Assembly (NCBI GenBank): GCA_027012135.1
Contig: JALUZF010000167.1
Span: 1 to 63,357, forward strand
Source of the DNA: Gammaproteobacteria bacterium
Lineage (GTDB): Bacteria; Pseudomonadota; Gammaproteobacteria; GRL18
Direction of reading: 5' to 3'
Length of the DNA stretch: 63,357 nucleotides
The notes beneath the pieces were generated by a model. That model was not told the DNA's origin. It searched no databases and saw only the letters and a list, made by a program, of their open reading frames with translations. Every line of letters starts with the position of its first letter. Position 1 is the stretch's first letter. A program made the translations under genes and the position numbers. Below, piece by piece: positions 37,224 to 49,441 of this stretch.

Positions 37224-38291
37224 ATGGCAAAAAAAATAAAAGTTTTAATTATTGATGATTCGGCACTTATCAGGCAATTACTGCAGGAGATCCTGAGTCA
37301 GGATCAGGCTATTGAAGTAGTAGGTACCGCATCGGATCCGTTAATTGCAAGAGATAAAATTAAACAGTTACTGCCGGATGTACTGACACTGGATATTGAA
37401 ATGCCTCGCATGGACGGCATTACCTTTTTAAAGAATCTGATGCGGCTGCGTCCTATGCCGGTGATTATGATCTCGACATTTACCGAAGCTGGTGCAGATG
37501 TCACCCTGGAAGCACTGGAGATCGGTGCGGTAGATTTTGTACCGAAGCCCAGGGTGGATGTCGCCAGTAAACTGCAGGAATATGCAGATGATATTATCAA
37601 CAAGGTTAAAGTGGCTTCGGTTGCACGGGTACGTTCAGGTACAGCGGGTATTCCCAATGTAGATGAAAAACTTTCAGCCGATGCGGTGCTGCAAAAAGCG
37701 CCACAGAAATTTCTCAGGACGACTGAAAAAATTATCACCATTGGTGCTTCTACTGGCGGTACAGAAGCCATCAAGGAAGTGCTGACACGTATGCCTTCGG
37801 ATGCTCCGGCTATTGTGATCAGCCAGCATATTCCTGCGGCATTCAGTGAACCCTTTGCTAAACGTATGGACGGTTGCAGTGCTATGACTGTGTTTGAAGC
37901 ACAGGATGGCCAGCGAATTTTACCGGGTCATGTCTATATTGCACCGGGCAGTCATCACCTTCTTGTAGAGTGTAATGATGCTAATTATATTTGCCGTTTA
38001 AATGGCGGTCCCCCGGTTAACCGCCATAAACCTTCGGTTGATGTAATGTTTCGTTCCGTGTGCCAGAACGTCGGACCTAATGCGGTTGGAGCCATACTGA
38101 CGGGTATGGGTGATGATGGAGCCAGGGGATTAAAAGAACTGCAGGAAGTTGGTGCTTCCACCATTGCCCAGGATGAGAAGTCTTCCGTGGTGTGGGGGAT
38201 GCCCGGTGAAGCGGTAAAACTGGGAGGGGCCGATTTTATTCTGCCCCTGGAAAAAATTACTGATAAATTACTCGAACTGAGTGCGGGATAA
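37224..38291 (+). CDS. cheB: Chemotaxis methylesterase/glutaminase CheB
   Basis: The 355-residue protein has a receiver domain with Asp57 (TLDIEMPRMDG) and a C-terminal methylesterase. The catalytic Ser is in IGASTGGTEAI near 175, His in ISQHIPAAFSEPFA, and Asp in LTGMGDDGARG near 295. It removes methyl groups from receptors when phosphorylated by CheA. It is the last of the core che genes; the STAS gene follows after 72 bases. Confidence 0.95.
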   Translation: MAKKIKVLIIDDSALIRQLLQEILSQDQAIEVVGTASDPLIARDKIKQLLPDVLTLDIEMPRMDGITFLKNLMRLRPMPVIMISTFTEAGADVTLEALEIGAVDFVPKPRVDVASKLQEYADDIINKVKVASVARVRSGTAGIPNVDEKLSADAVLQKAPQKFLRTTEKIITIGASTGGTEAIKEVLTRMPSDAPAIVISQHIPAAFSEPFAKRMDGCSAMTVFEAQDGQRILPGHVYIAPGSHHLLVECNDANYICRLNGGPPVNRHKPSVDVMFRSVCQNVGPNAVGAILTGMGDDGARGLKELQEVGASTIAQDEKSSVVWGMPGEAVKLGGADFILPLEKITDKLLELSAG

Positions 38292-38363
38292 AGCTTTAGC
38301 TAAACCCAATAATAAAGAGACATAAACAATCGTTGTCTAAAATAACAATAATGGAGAAATATT

Positions 38364-38666
38364 ATGCCTATTACCAGCCAGGTTCATGACGATACTGTAA
38401 ATATAACCATTGCAGGTCGTTTTGATTTTAGTTGTCATAAAGAGTTTCGAGATGCCTATCGCAATACCCCGACAGGCAGCAGCAAGAAATTTATTATTGA
38501 TATGTCCCAGACAGAATATATTGACAGTTCTGCATTAGGTATGCTGCTTCTGTTAAGAGAATATGCCGGAAGTGAACAGGGTAGTGTGCACTTAAAAGGC
38601 TGTCGTAATGATGTAAAAGATATTTTAATGGTTTCAAATTTTGACAAACTGTTTGAAATTTCCTGA
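38364..38666 (+). CDS. hsbA: STAS anti-anti-sigma factor, HsbA-like
   Basis: The 100-residue protein is a SpoIIAA-type STAS domain: VNITIAGRFDFSCHKEFR, then IIDMSQTEYIDSSALGMLLLLRE near 45-66. The phosphorylatable Ser sits in DSSALGM, as in classical anti-anti-sigma factors. GGAG seven bases upstream supports the start. It is followed by a phosphatase/kinase response regulator and an HPt gene. This order matches hsbA-hsbR-hptB in Pseudomonas aeruginosa, where HsbA switches between an anti-sigma factor and a diguanylate cyclase. I use the symbol by analogy. Confidence 0.78.
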   Translation: MPITSQVHDDTVNITIAGRFDFSCHKEFRDAYRNTPTGSSKKFIIDMSQTEYIDSSALGMLLLLREYAGSEQGSVHLKGCRNDVKDILMVSNFDKLFEIS

Positions 38667-38698
38667 GCCAGAATAGTTTAAGTAATAAAAGTAATTGA

Positions 38699-40411
38699 AT
38701 GAAAATCCTGATAGTTGATGATGAATTAAGCAATAGAATGATCCTCTCTGCCATTCTTAAAAAAGAAAGCTATACCGTTGTCTCTGCTGTAAATGGTCAG
38801 GAGGCCATAGATGTTTTTCAGCAGGAGGAACCGGATCTGGTATTAATGGACATTATGATGCCGGTTATGGACGGTTATGAAGCTACCCGGAAAATAAAGG
38901 CAATATCACAGGAAAAATTCACTCCGATTATTTTCCTGACGGCCATGACCGATGAGCAGGCATTAAGACGCTGCGTGGAAGTGGGTGGTGATGACTTTCT
39001 GTCCAAACCCTATAACCAGGTGATCATTAAAGCCAAGATAGATGCACTGGAAAGAATGAGCCAGCTTTACAATACCGTTAATAAACAGAAACATGAATTA
39101 CTGGCTCACCAGGAGCATGAAAGCAAGGAGCAGGAAGTTGCCCGAAAAGTTTTTGACAGTATTTTAAATCCGGGCTGTTTGTCTGCAGAAAACATTAAGC
39201 TGCATTTATCGCCCATGTCCCTGTTTAATGGTGATGTCGTACTGGCTGTGGTAAAACCGACGGGTGGTCTGCATGTTCTGTTTGGTGACTTTACCGGCCA
39301 TGGACTGGCAGCTTCACTGGGTGCTTTACCGTTATCGGATGTGTTTTACAGCATGACAGCCAAGGGTTATTCTATACATGATGTGGTGCGTGAAATAAAT
39401 CGTAAGTTGAAACATCAGTTACCCACGGGGATGTTTCTGGCAGCCTGCCTGGTGGAAATTGATACTATTAATAATATTTTAAAATACTGGAACGGTGCTA
39501 TTCCCGCGGCCTGGCTGCATAAGGGGGATTCTGTTGTGGAATTAAAATCTCGTCATCTTCCTCTGGGCATACTGGATGACAGCAGCTTCAGTGACAAGGT
39601 GGATATTATTAAAATTAATGATAATGACAAAGTTATACTCAGTACTGATGGTATTCTTGAAGCAGAAAACAGTTCAGGTGAAATGTTCGGAGTTGAACGC
39701 TTTACAAACTGTCTTCAGGTTAATATGAATAATACAGACAGTGCAGATAATGATAGAGAAATTGATCTGTTTGAGCATATCCTGGATACCCTGGATAATT
39801 TTATTCAGGAGCAGGAGCAGAGTGATGATGTAACATTGGGAGTTATTAGCTGTGACATGGCGTATATTAACCAGCTGGCCAGCCAGAGAGGCTCCTATAA
39901 AAAATTTGTACCTACGCATTGGGAATTTGAATTACTGTTTTATTATGACTGCATTAAAACCGTAGATCCTGTGCCTCTAATTAATCAAATCATGGGTGAA
40001 ATTCAGGGTCATCAGATACAGCAGGATAAACTCAGTACAGTATTAACAGAGTTGTTCTGTAATGCTCTGGATCATGGATTGCTCGGACTTGATTCCAGTA
40101 TCAAATCTTCACCGGAAGGTTTTATGCAGTTTTATACCGATAAGGAAGAACGCCTGAATAAATTAGACAGTGGTTCAATTAAAATTTCTGTAAAAAATAT
40201 CCCTAATAATACGGGTGGAGACCTGTTTATTATATTTGAAGACAGCGGCCAGGGTTTTGATGTCAGTTCACTGGAAAAAACAGAAACAGATAAGGAATTC
40301 CCCATATTCTCAGGACGAGGTTTGTCACTGATAAAAAATTATTGTCAGTCCGTCAGTTTTAACGATGTCGGTAACCGTGTGGAATGTATTTATTCATGGT
40401 CAAATAGTTAA
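38699..40411 (+). CDS. hsbR: Response regulator with PP2C phosphatase and kinase domains, HsbR-like
   Basis: The 570-residue protein has three parts. The receiver (1-120) has Asp51 in LMDIMMPVMDG and the Lys in LSKPYN. A SpoIIE/RsbU-type PP2C domain (about 165-385) carries the metal motif FGDFTGHGLAAS and STDGILEAEN. A C-terminal HATPase of the RsbW type (about 430-570) has ELFCNALDHG (N box), FEDSGQGF and GRGLSLIKNY (G boxes). It should both phosphorylate and dephosphorylate the STAS protein encoded before it, depending on phosphorylation of its own receiver. The HPt protein encoded next is the likely phosphate source. This matches HsbR of Pseudomonas, where the module links surface growth, biofilm and motility. 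Confidence 0.85.
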   Translation: MKILIVDDELSNRMILSAILKKESYTVVSAVNGQEAIDVFQQEEPDLVLMDIMMPVMDGYEATRKIKAISQEKFTPIIFLTAMTDEQALRRCVEVGGDDFLSKPYNQVIIKAKIDALERMSQLYNTVNKQKHELLAHQEHESKEQEVARKVFDSILNPGCLSAENIKLHLSPMSLFNGDVVLAVVKPTGGLHVLFGDFTGHGLAASLGALPLSDVFYSMTAKGYSIHDVVREINRKLKHQLPTGMFLAACLVEIDTINNILKYWNGAIPAAWLHKGDSVVELKSRHLPLGILDDSSFSDKVDIIKINDNDKVILSTDGILEAENSSGEMFGVERFTNCLQVNMNNTDSADNDREIDLFEHILDTLDNFIQEQEQSDDVTLGVISCDMAYINQLASQRGSYKKFVPTHWEFELLFYYDCIKTVDPVPLINQIMGEIQGHQIQQDKLSTVLTELFCNALDHGLLGLDSSIKSSPEGFMQFYTDKEERLNKLDSGSIKISVKNIPNNTGGDLFIIFEDSGQGFDVSSLEKTETDKEFPIFSGRGLSLIKNYCQSVSFNDVGNRVECIYSWSNS

Positions 40412-40479
40412 TCTGCCTGAACCTGTTTTACAGATATATAATAAATTTTTACCTAAAACCTAAACTATATGGAATTATT

Positions 40480-40818
40480 ATGACTGATAACTCAATTGAT
40501 TTAACTACCCTTAATGAACTAAAAGAAATAATGGGAGATGATTTTTCTGAACTGGTTACGGTATTTATTTCTGATACTCAAACACAGCTCGATGATCTAT
40601 TTGCCGCTATAGAAACTTCTGATGCACCGGCTATAAAACGTATTTCTCATACAATAAAAGGCAGCAGTGCTAATCTGGGCATAGAAAATTTGTCGGCTAT
40701 TAGTAAAGAACTTGAATTAAAAGCAGCAGATAATAATATCGATAGTTCTGATGAACTGTTAAATTCTATTGTTAATGAATATAACGATGTTAAAATTGAA
40801 CTGGAAAAATTATTATAA
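40480..40818 (+). CDS. hptB: Histidine phosphotransfer protein, HptB-like
   Basis: The 112-residue protein is a free HPt domain with the phosphorylated His57 in IKRISHTIKGSSANLGI. HPt proteins relay phosphate from hybrid kinases to receivers. Lying directly after the HsbR-like gene, it probably phosphorylates that receiver, as HptB does in P. aeruginosa. The donor kinases are not in this window unless CheA serves. Confidence 0.85.
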   Translation: MTDNSIDLTTLNELKEIMGDDFSELVTVFISDTQTQLDDLFAAIETSDAPAIKRISHTIKGSSANLGIENLSAISKELELKAADNNIDSSDELLNSIVNEYNDVKIELEKLL

Positions 40819-40944
40819 ACCTGTTTTTTCTGTTTAATAAATAAGTTTAATGTATAAAAAGTCTAATAATTTTTAATGGAAATTTGTAACATGCTGATTT
40901 GCAGTATATAATTAAAAAAATCCATAATCGTTGAGGTGAATAAC

Positions 40945-41571
40945 ATGGCAACTGTCAAAAAGGCTGCATTAAAAAAAGCAGCAAAAAAAACTGTTAAGAA
41001 AAAATCAGCAATGAAAAAAGCCGTTAGCAAGAAAAAAGCCGTTAGCAAGAAAAAAGTAGTTAGCAGAAAAAAAGTTATTAAGAAAAAAGCTGCTGTAAAA
41101 AAAATACCTGTTAATAATACCGAAGTAACTAAAGAACATGCGGCTGCTATTCGTGTTATGGAACGCGCTTCCAATGCACTGGACAAAGCCATAAATGCTG
41201 TTAGTGCTGCAGTAGATAAAGCAAAAGCGGCTGCAGATAAAGCCAGGGAAACCAAACGCCCTGCACATAAAAATGCTGCAGCAAAAGCCAGAGAACGAGT
41301 AGCAGCTTTAAAAGTTAAACAGAAGGAAGCTGCTGACAAGCTTAAAGAGCAAATGGCTGTAGTGAAGGAACATGAACAGCAGGCTGTAGAAATGGCTAAA
41401 ATGGCTGCAGCAAAAGCTACTGCACTGGCCGCTTATGCTATTAAGTGGGAAAAGGAATACCTGAAAAAACTGACTCAAAAACAAAAAGCCCAGGCTAAAC
41501 GTAAAGCCGCTGCTGCCAAAGCCAGAAAAAAAGCGGCCGCTGCTAAAAAACGTGCTGCAAAAAACAGCTAA
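40945..41571 (+). CDS. Histone H1-like Lys/Ala-rich DNA-binding protein
   Basis: The 208-residue protein is extremely rich in Lys and Ala. The first 55 residues are basic repeats (KKAVSKKKAVSKKKVVSRKK) encoded by tandem near-identical units at about 41015-41070. Residues 65-175 form a long charged helix with heptad-like Ala and Lys/Glu. The last 35 are again Lys/Ala/Arg (AKARKKAAAAKKRAAKNS). This is the pattern of bacterial histone H1-like proteins such as AlgP and Hc1/Hc2, which bind the nucleoid. The frame starts with GTG 40936, but ATG 40945 has GAGGTG six bases upstream. It is 126 bases after hptB, with a terminator after it. A role in the chemotaxis array is speculation. Confidence 0.75.
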   Translation: MATVKKAALKKAAKKTVKKKSAMKKAVSKKKAVSKKKVVSRKKVIKKKAAVKKIPVNNTEVTKEHAAAIRVMERASNALDKAINAVSAAVDKAKAAADKARETKRPAHKNAAAKARERVAALKVKQKEAADKLKEQMAVVKEHEQQAVEMAKMAAAKATALAAYAIKWEKEYLKKLTQKQKAQAKRKAAAAKARKKAAAAKKRAAKNS

Positions 41572-41592
41572 AAAATATCAGCTCAATACTAC

Positions 41593-41623
41593 CCTAACCC
41601 TCTCCCCCTGGGAGAGGGTTAGG
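41593..41623. terminator. Bidirectional hairpin and dispersed repeat
   Basis: CCTAACCCTCTCCC (41593-41606) and GGGAGAGGGTTAGG (41610-41623) form a perfect 14-bp stem with a three-base loop between two convergent genes. The right arm and the following bases (41610-41630) are identical to 17347-17367, so it also belongs to a repeat family. Confidence 0.65.
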
Positions 41624-41651
41624 ATGAGGGCATTAAAAAATAATTACTTTT

Positions 41652-43211
41652 CTACCCAATCTCCAGCTCAAACTTAATCGCTTTTAAATACTCCCGTTCC
41701 TGTTCCAGATCCACCAGCGTTAATGGATGCTGATCAAAAAAGTCTTCCGGGAATATTAACCTGAGTTTCTTTTCACCGGCTTCTGCTTTTATTTCAGGCT
41801 GGTTATCTTCACCACGGCCTCTGTGCAGTAAAACACTCAGACGTAATAATATGGCCAGGTACATTAAAGACTGGTAACAGTTTTCAGGCAGGGTTTTAAA
41901 ATCCCGTTTGGGAAATTTGCGGCGTTGTGCACGGATCAGTAAGGCCAGACGATGTTGTTCTCTGCGGGAGAAACCGGGCAGATCAGAATTTTCTATAATA
42001 TAGGCACCGTGCTTATGATACTGGTTATGGGCAATAGACAAACCTGCTTCATGTAACTGGGCCGCCCATTGCAGGGTCTGTTCACTGTTAAAATGTTCTA
42101 TCGGCCAGTCATGCTGCACCTGCTGATACAGGTTCAGCATAGTCTTTTCAACTTCTTTGGCCTGACGGGTATCAATATGATACTGTTTGATAAGATGGTT
42201 AATGGTTCTCAGACGGACATCTTCATGATGAAAACGTCCCTGCAGATCATAAATAACCCCTTCACGCAAAGCACTGTCTGAGGCATTCATAGACTCAATT
42301 TTAAGTACCTTAAAGGCCGCATATAAAATTGCAACACCACCGGCAAAAACAGCCTGACGTTCCTCTGCCAGACCATCAATCTGTAATTTGTTAATGCTTT
42401 TCTGTTTGATCATTTCCTTAATCAGCCATTTCAGACCGTCGGTAGTGATGCCGGGAAAGGGTGTGGGTTCTTCCTGGGCATCATTATAGGCACGCAATAC
42501 TTTACCAATGGCCTTAATAGTACCGGATGCACCAGTGGCATAAGTCCAGCCGACTTTACGATAGGTGTTTTTAATGGTTTCCAGTTCCAGACGGGCATAG
42601 AGTTCTGCAATTTTAAAATTGGTCTCATTAAGTTTGCCGTCTGCAAAGGCTTTTAAGGTCATGCTGACACACCCCATATGCAGACTTTCCGTGTGATCAG
42701 GGGTAAAGCCTTTACCAATGATAAACTCGGTACTGCCGCCGCCGATGTCTATGACCAGACGGTTCTGATCGTTTTCTGACTGGCTGTGGGCCACGCCCAG
42801 GTAAATCAGTCGGGCTTCTTCCCGGCCGGCAATCACCTCAATGGAATGGTTCAGAGAAGCTTCTGCTTTTTGAATAAAACGGGCGCCGTTTTTTGCCTTG
42901 CGTAAAGTATTAGTTCCAACAATGCGGATGTTTTCTTCCGGTATGTTTTTTAGACGCTGACCAAAACGAGCCAGACAATCCAGTCCGCGTTGTTGGGCCT
43001 CTTTGCTGAGTTTGCCTTTTTCATCAAGACCGGAAGCCAGACGAACCATTTCTTTCATGCGGTCGATGATCAGGAGTTGATCGTTTTTAACTTCCGCGAC
43101 AATCAGATGAAAACTATTAGAGCCTAAATCAATGGCGGCAAAAACATTTTTACGATTGTCTGTGGTATTAATATTTTCTGTAGTAACAGAAGGGGTATTT
43201 TCATTAGTCAT
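41652..43211 (-). CDS. ppx: Exopolyphosphatase (Ppx/GppA family)
   Basis: The 519-residue protein cleaves phosphate from polyphosphate, or the 5'-phosphate of pppGpp. It has the actin-like ATPase starts FAAIDLGSNSFHLIVAEV near 24-41 and LVIDIGGGSTEFIIGKG near 150-166. Also present are VGTNTLRKAKNGARFI and the C-terminal HD-like helical domain (about 320-519). Length is that of E. coli Ppx (513) rather than short homologues. Whether Ppx or GppA specificity applies cannot be told from sequence alone. No polyphosphate kinase gene lies beside it. Confidence 0.88.
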   Translation of the reverse strand: MTNENTPSVTTENINTTDNRKNVFAAIDLGSNSFHLIVAEVKNDQLLIIDRMKEMVRLASGLDEKGKLSKEAQQRGLDCLARFGQRLKNIPEENIRIVGTNTLRKAKNGARFIQKAEASLNHSIEVIAGREEARLIYLGVAHSQSENDQNRLVIDIGGGSTEFIIGKGFTPDHTESLHMGCVSMTLKAFADGKLNETNFKIAELYARLELETIKNTYRKVGWTYATGASGTIKAIGKVLRAYNDAQEEPTPFPGITTDGLKWLIKEMIKQKSINKLQIDGLAEERQAVFAGGVAILYAAFKVLKIESMNASDSALREGVIYDLQGRFHHEDVRLRTINHLIKQYHIDTRQAKEVEKTMLNLYQQVQHDWPIEHFNSEQTLQWAAQLHEAGLSIAHNQYHKHGAYIIENSDLPGFSRREQHRLALLIRAQRRKFPKRDFKTLPENCYQSLMYLAILLRLSVLLHRGRGEDNQPEIKAEAGEKKLRLIFPEDFFDQHPLTLVDLEQEREYLKAIKFELEIG

Positions 43212-43247
43212 AAGTTTTTCTGATTATATAGCCTGGTTATTTTTAGT

Positions 43248-44144
43248 TTAGTCAATTTTGTTAACCCGGATCCGATAGGAGGTATCCAGCTCGGTAAAAC
43301 GTTTAGTGGAATGGGTATAGCCGTTGTTCTGAGTATTGATCTGATTCATTGCGCCGCCCAGGTAAATCCATTCACCCAGTTTACCCGTGACTACGGTTTC
43401 CAGAGAACGCTGATTGATTCTGTCCGGCCAGGCCCGGTTCATTGAACTGTGATAAGGGCGGACTTTTAAGGTAACGGTATCACCATTAAGCGTTGGAAAT
43501 ACCTCAAAGCCTGAGGTGACATCCTGAAACTCCACCGAAGAACCACGCAATAAAGGGTATCGGTTATCAGCATAAGGATAATCAGCAGAATAATACGGGA
43601 CTTTCTGCCCGGTCTGAATCTGAGCCCAGTGACCGGTTGTCGCACGGATCTTGAACGTATCAGGCTGGGAGGTAAAACCCTGGCGGCGGGTATGAGTGGT
43701 TTTAATGACAGTACCATCTTTTTTATAAAGAACACTGGCTGTTGGCCTGTTCTGGGGAGGGGCGGTACTGATAATTCGGGCATCTCCGGCCTTAATTTTT
43801 CCCTCAATACTATGGGCTTCAATATTGCCGCTGCCGTCCAGAGTACTGCTGACTTCCAGCAATAGATTTTGTACAGGCGCATCAATTTCTTTTAATAGCT
43901 GCTCAATTTCTTTCAGTACGGATGGAGGGGCCTTAACAATCAGACTATTGTCTTTTGCTGTGAATGTGGCCTGCGAGTCATACAGAGGTACCAGAACAGG
44001 AATTAGCTCCTGGGCAAACTGGTTGGTTTTAAAGACTTTAAAATCGTTGGCAGAAACGGCTGAGAAAATCAGTAGAGAGCAAGCAAAGAGAATTCTTAAT
44101 AGAATGCTTGGTATCTCATTAGAAGAAGATTTCCTGCACAGCAT
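43248..44144 (-). CDS. Secretin-domain protein (short, periplasmic)
   Basis: The 298-residue protein has a signal peptide (ILLRILFACSLLIFSAVSA) and resembles parts of type II/IV secretins. The first part looks like the N1-type ring-building domain (SVLKEIEQLLKEIDAPVQNLLLEV near 70-93). The second resembles the start of a secretin channel domain (ATTGHWAQIQTGQKVPYY, VTSGFEVFPTLNGDTVTLKVRP). A full secretin is about twice as long, so this may be a truncated or specialised form. I chose ATG 44144 because AAGGA lies eight bases upstream and the signal peptide is then clean. It precedes ppx on the same strand by 36 bases. Confidence 0.65.
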   Translation of the reverse strand: MLCRKSSSNEIPSILLRILFACSLLIFSAVSANDFKVFKTNQFAQELIPVLVPLYDSQATFTAKDNSLIVKAPPSVLKEIEQLLKEIDAPVQNLLLEVSSTLDGSGNIEAHSIEGKIKAGDARIISTAPPQNRPTASVLYKKDGTVIKTTHTRRQGFTSQPDTFKIRATTGHWAQIQTGQKVPYYSADYPYADNRYPLLRGSSVEFQDVTSGFEVFPTLNGDTVTLKVRPYHSSMNRAWPDRINQRSLETVVTGKLGEWIYLGGAMNQINTQNNGYTHSTKRFTELDTSYRIRVNKID

Positions 44145-44216
44145 AAAAACCATCCTTTTCGGATAATAGATGAACAAGGCTATTTTAACCTTAAATATAA
44201 TGCAGATACAGTTTAT

Positions 44217-44729
44217 TTATAAACTTAAACGTCTGATCCGATTATCAGTAACGCCCACTTCCCATATTTCAGAAAATTGTTCTGCCAGTTTCCTGGTTTC
44301 CAGGGGGTTGTAAAAATCAGCGCGGGCATTAAAGCGCAGGGGATCTTCATGAATAATATAACCGCGGTCATCAAAAATAATATAGGTCTGGTATATGTCC
44401 TGATGTTCTCTGGCGGTTAATTTAACCTGCATATGGCTGGAGATCCGTTGCGCCAGACGTAGTAGTCGGTGATCATTTTTAACCATGTGTTCACTATCCT
44501 GCACCAGTATATTGATATGGGTGCGGGGACTGCGAATAGCGAGATTTTTAATGGCTTCATAAAGCTCATTATTATCATAAATACGAATATCCAGATTATG
44601 ACTGAATATCCATATCCGGTGCTGTGCCTGTTGGCTCATGGTAATCAGCAGTTGCCTGAAATCATCCTGGTTATCAACAGTGATAAGTTCCTGCGTTTCA
44701 CCCAGTTTATAATTGTTTAAATCAATCAT
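44217..44729 (-). CDS. DUF7931-type protein, phospholipase-D-like fold
   Basis: The 170-residue cytoplasmic protein resembles the DUF7931 family, often found beside a GNAT acetyltransferase in Pseudomonas relatives. It reads RIWIFSHNLDIRIYDNNELYEAI and HINILVQDSEHMVKNDHRLLRLAQR, a pattern like the phospholipase-D fold. The HxK catalytic motif of true phospholipases is absent. A TTG at 44735 is in frame, but ATG 44729 is preferred. It starts 19 bases after the GNAT gene ends, so they are likely co-transcribed. Function unknown. Confidence 0.6.
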   Translation of the reverse strand: MIDLNNYKLGETQELITVDNQDDFRQLLITMSQQAQHRIWIFSHNLDIRIYDNNELYEAIKNLAIRSPRTHINILVQDSEHMVKNDHRLLRLAQRISSHMQVKLTAREHQDIYQTYIIFDDRGYIIHEDPLRFNARADFYNPLETRKLAEQFSEIWEVGVTDNRIRRLSL

Positions 44730-44748
44730 AGTCAACCTGAATAATTGT

Positions 44749-45246
44749 TTATAAAAGCAGTGTCATTTCCTTATGTAAAATACCGGCATCTATAAATTCA
44801 TCACTGCTGATCTTAAAACCGGCTTTTTGATAAAAGTTTAGCACATAGGTCTGAGCATTGAGTATTATTTTTTTTACTGAGTGTTGTTGACATTCTAAGA
44901 TGGCTTTTTGCAGTATCTTAAAACCAATGCCTTTGCCTCGCCAGTTTGGTAAAACGGCCATACGTCCAATATGCGCAATATCATTAGTAATGATTATCCG
45001 GGCTGTTCCAACGGCTTCAGTTGGGCAGGCAATATGGCTGGCCTGATGTTCTTCAGTTGTTTTCGGAGCCTGTATTTGAGCCAGAAGGTGCAGGGCAGTT
45101 TTATCCAGGCCGTCCCATTCCAGTTCTTCAGGGACATGCTGTTCTTCAATAAAAACCCTTGTGCGGATTTGACGTAAAGTCTGAGAGGTTTGTGCCCAGT
45201 CCACTACACTGATTTCCAGTGAACCGGACAGTGTTTGAGTGCTCAT
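44749..45246 (-). CDS. GNAT family N-acetyltransferase
   Basis: The 165-residue protein is a GNAT acetyltransferase that uses acetyl-CoA. The start RQIRTRVFIEEQHVPEELEWDGLDKTA matches the ElaA/YjcF-type group. The acetyl-CoA loop is IGRMAVLPNWRGKGIGFKIL (R/Q-x-x-G-x-G), and YVLNFYQKAGFKISSDEFIDAGILHKEM closes the domain. It lies 16 bases after purB and before the DUF7931 gene on the same strand. The acceptor is unknown. Confidence 0.85.
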   Translation of the reverse strand: MSTQTLSGSLEISVVDWAQTSQTLRQIRTRVFIEEQHVPEELEWDGLDKTALHLLAQIQAPKTTEEHQASHIACPTEAVGTARIIITNDIAHIGRMAVLPNWRGKGIGFKILQKAILECQQHSVKKIILNAQTYVLNFYQKAGFKISSDEFIDAGILHKEMTLLL

Positions 45247-45262
45247 CAGCTAATTATCAGGC

Positions 45263-49359
<4,097 letters not shown>

Positions 49360-49390
49360 TACACTTACATTTTATAAAGCTGTAAGTATA

Positions 49391-49418
49391 AAAAAGCCGG
49401 ATAATTATCCGGCTTTTT
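49391..49418. terminator. Bidirectional rho-independent terminator
   Basis: AAAAAGCCGGAT (49391-49402) and ATCCGGCTTTTT (49407-49418) form a perfect 12-bp stem around AATT, with a T-run on each strand. It serves acnB (+) and mnmD (-). Confidence 0.92.
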
Positions 49419-49441
49419 TATTTGTGTGTTTTTCTTTTGTA

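Noticed and set aside
41015-41070. Possible CRISPR-like short repeats in the histone-like gene
   Set aside because: They are direct tandem codon repeats without spacers, inside a coding sequence.
40863-41339. Open frame of 158 codons opposite the histone-like gene, rich in Phe/Leu
   Set aside because: It is the complement of Lys/Ala codons; hydrophobic runs there are an artefact.
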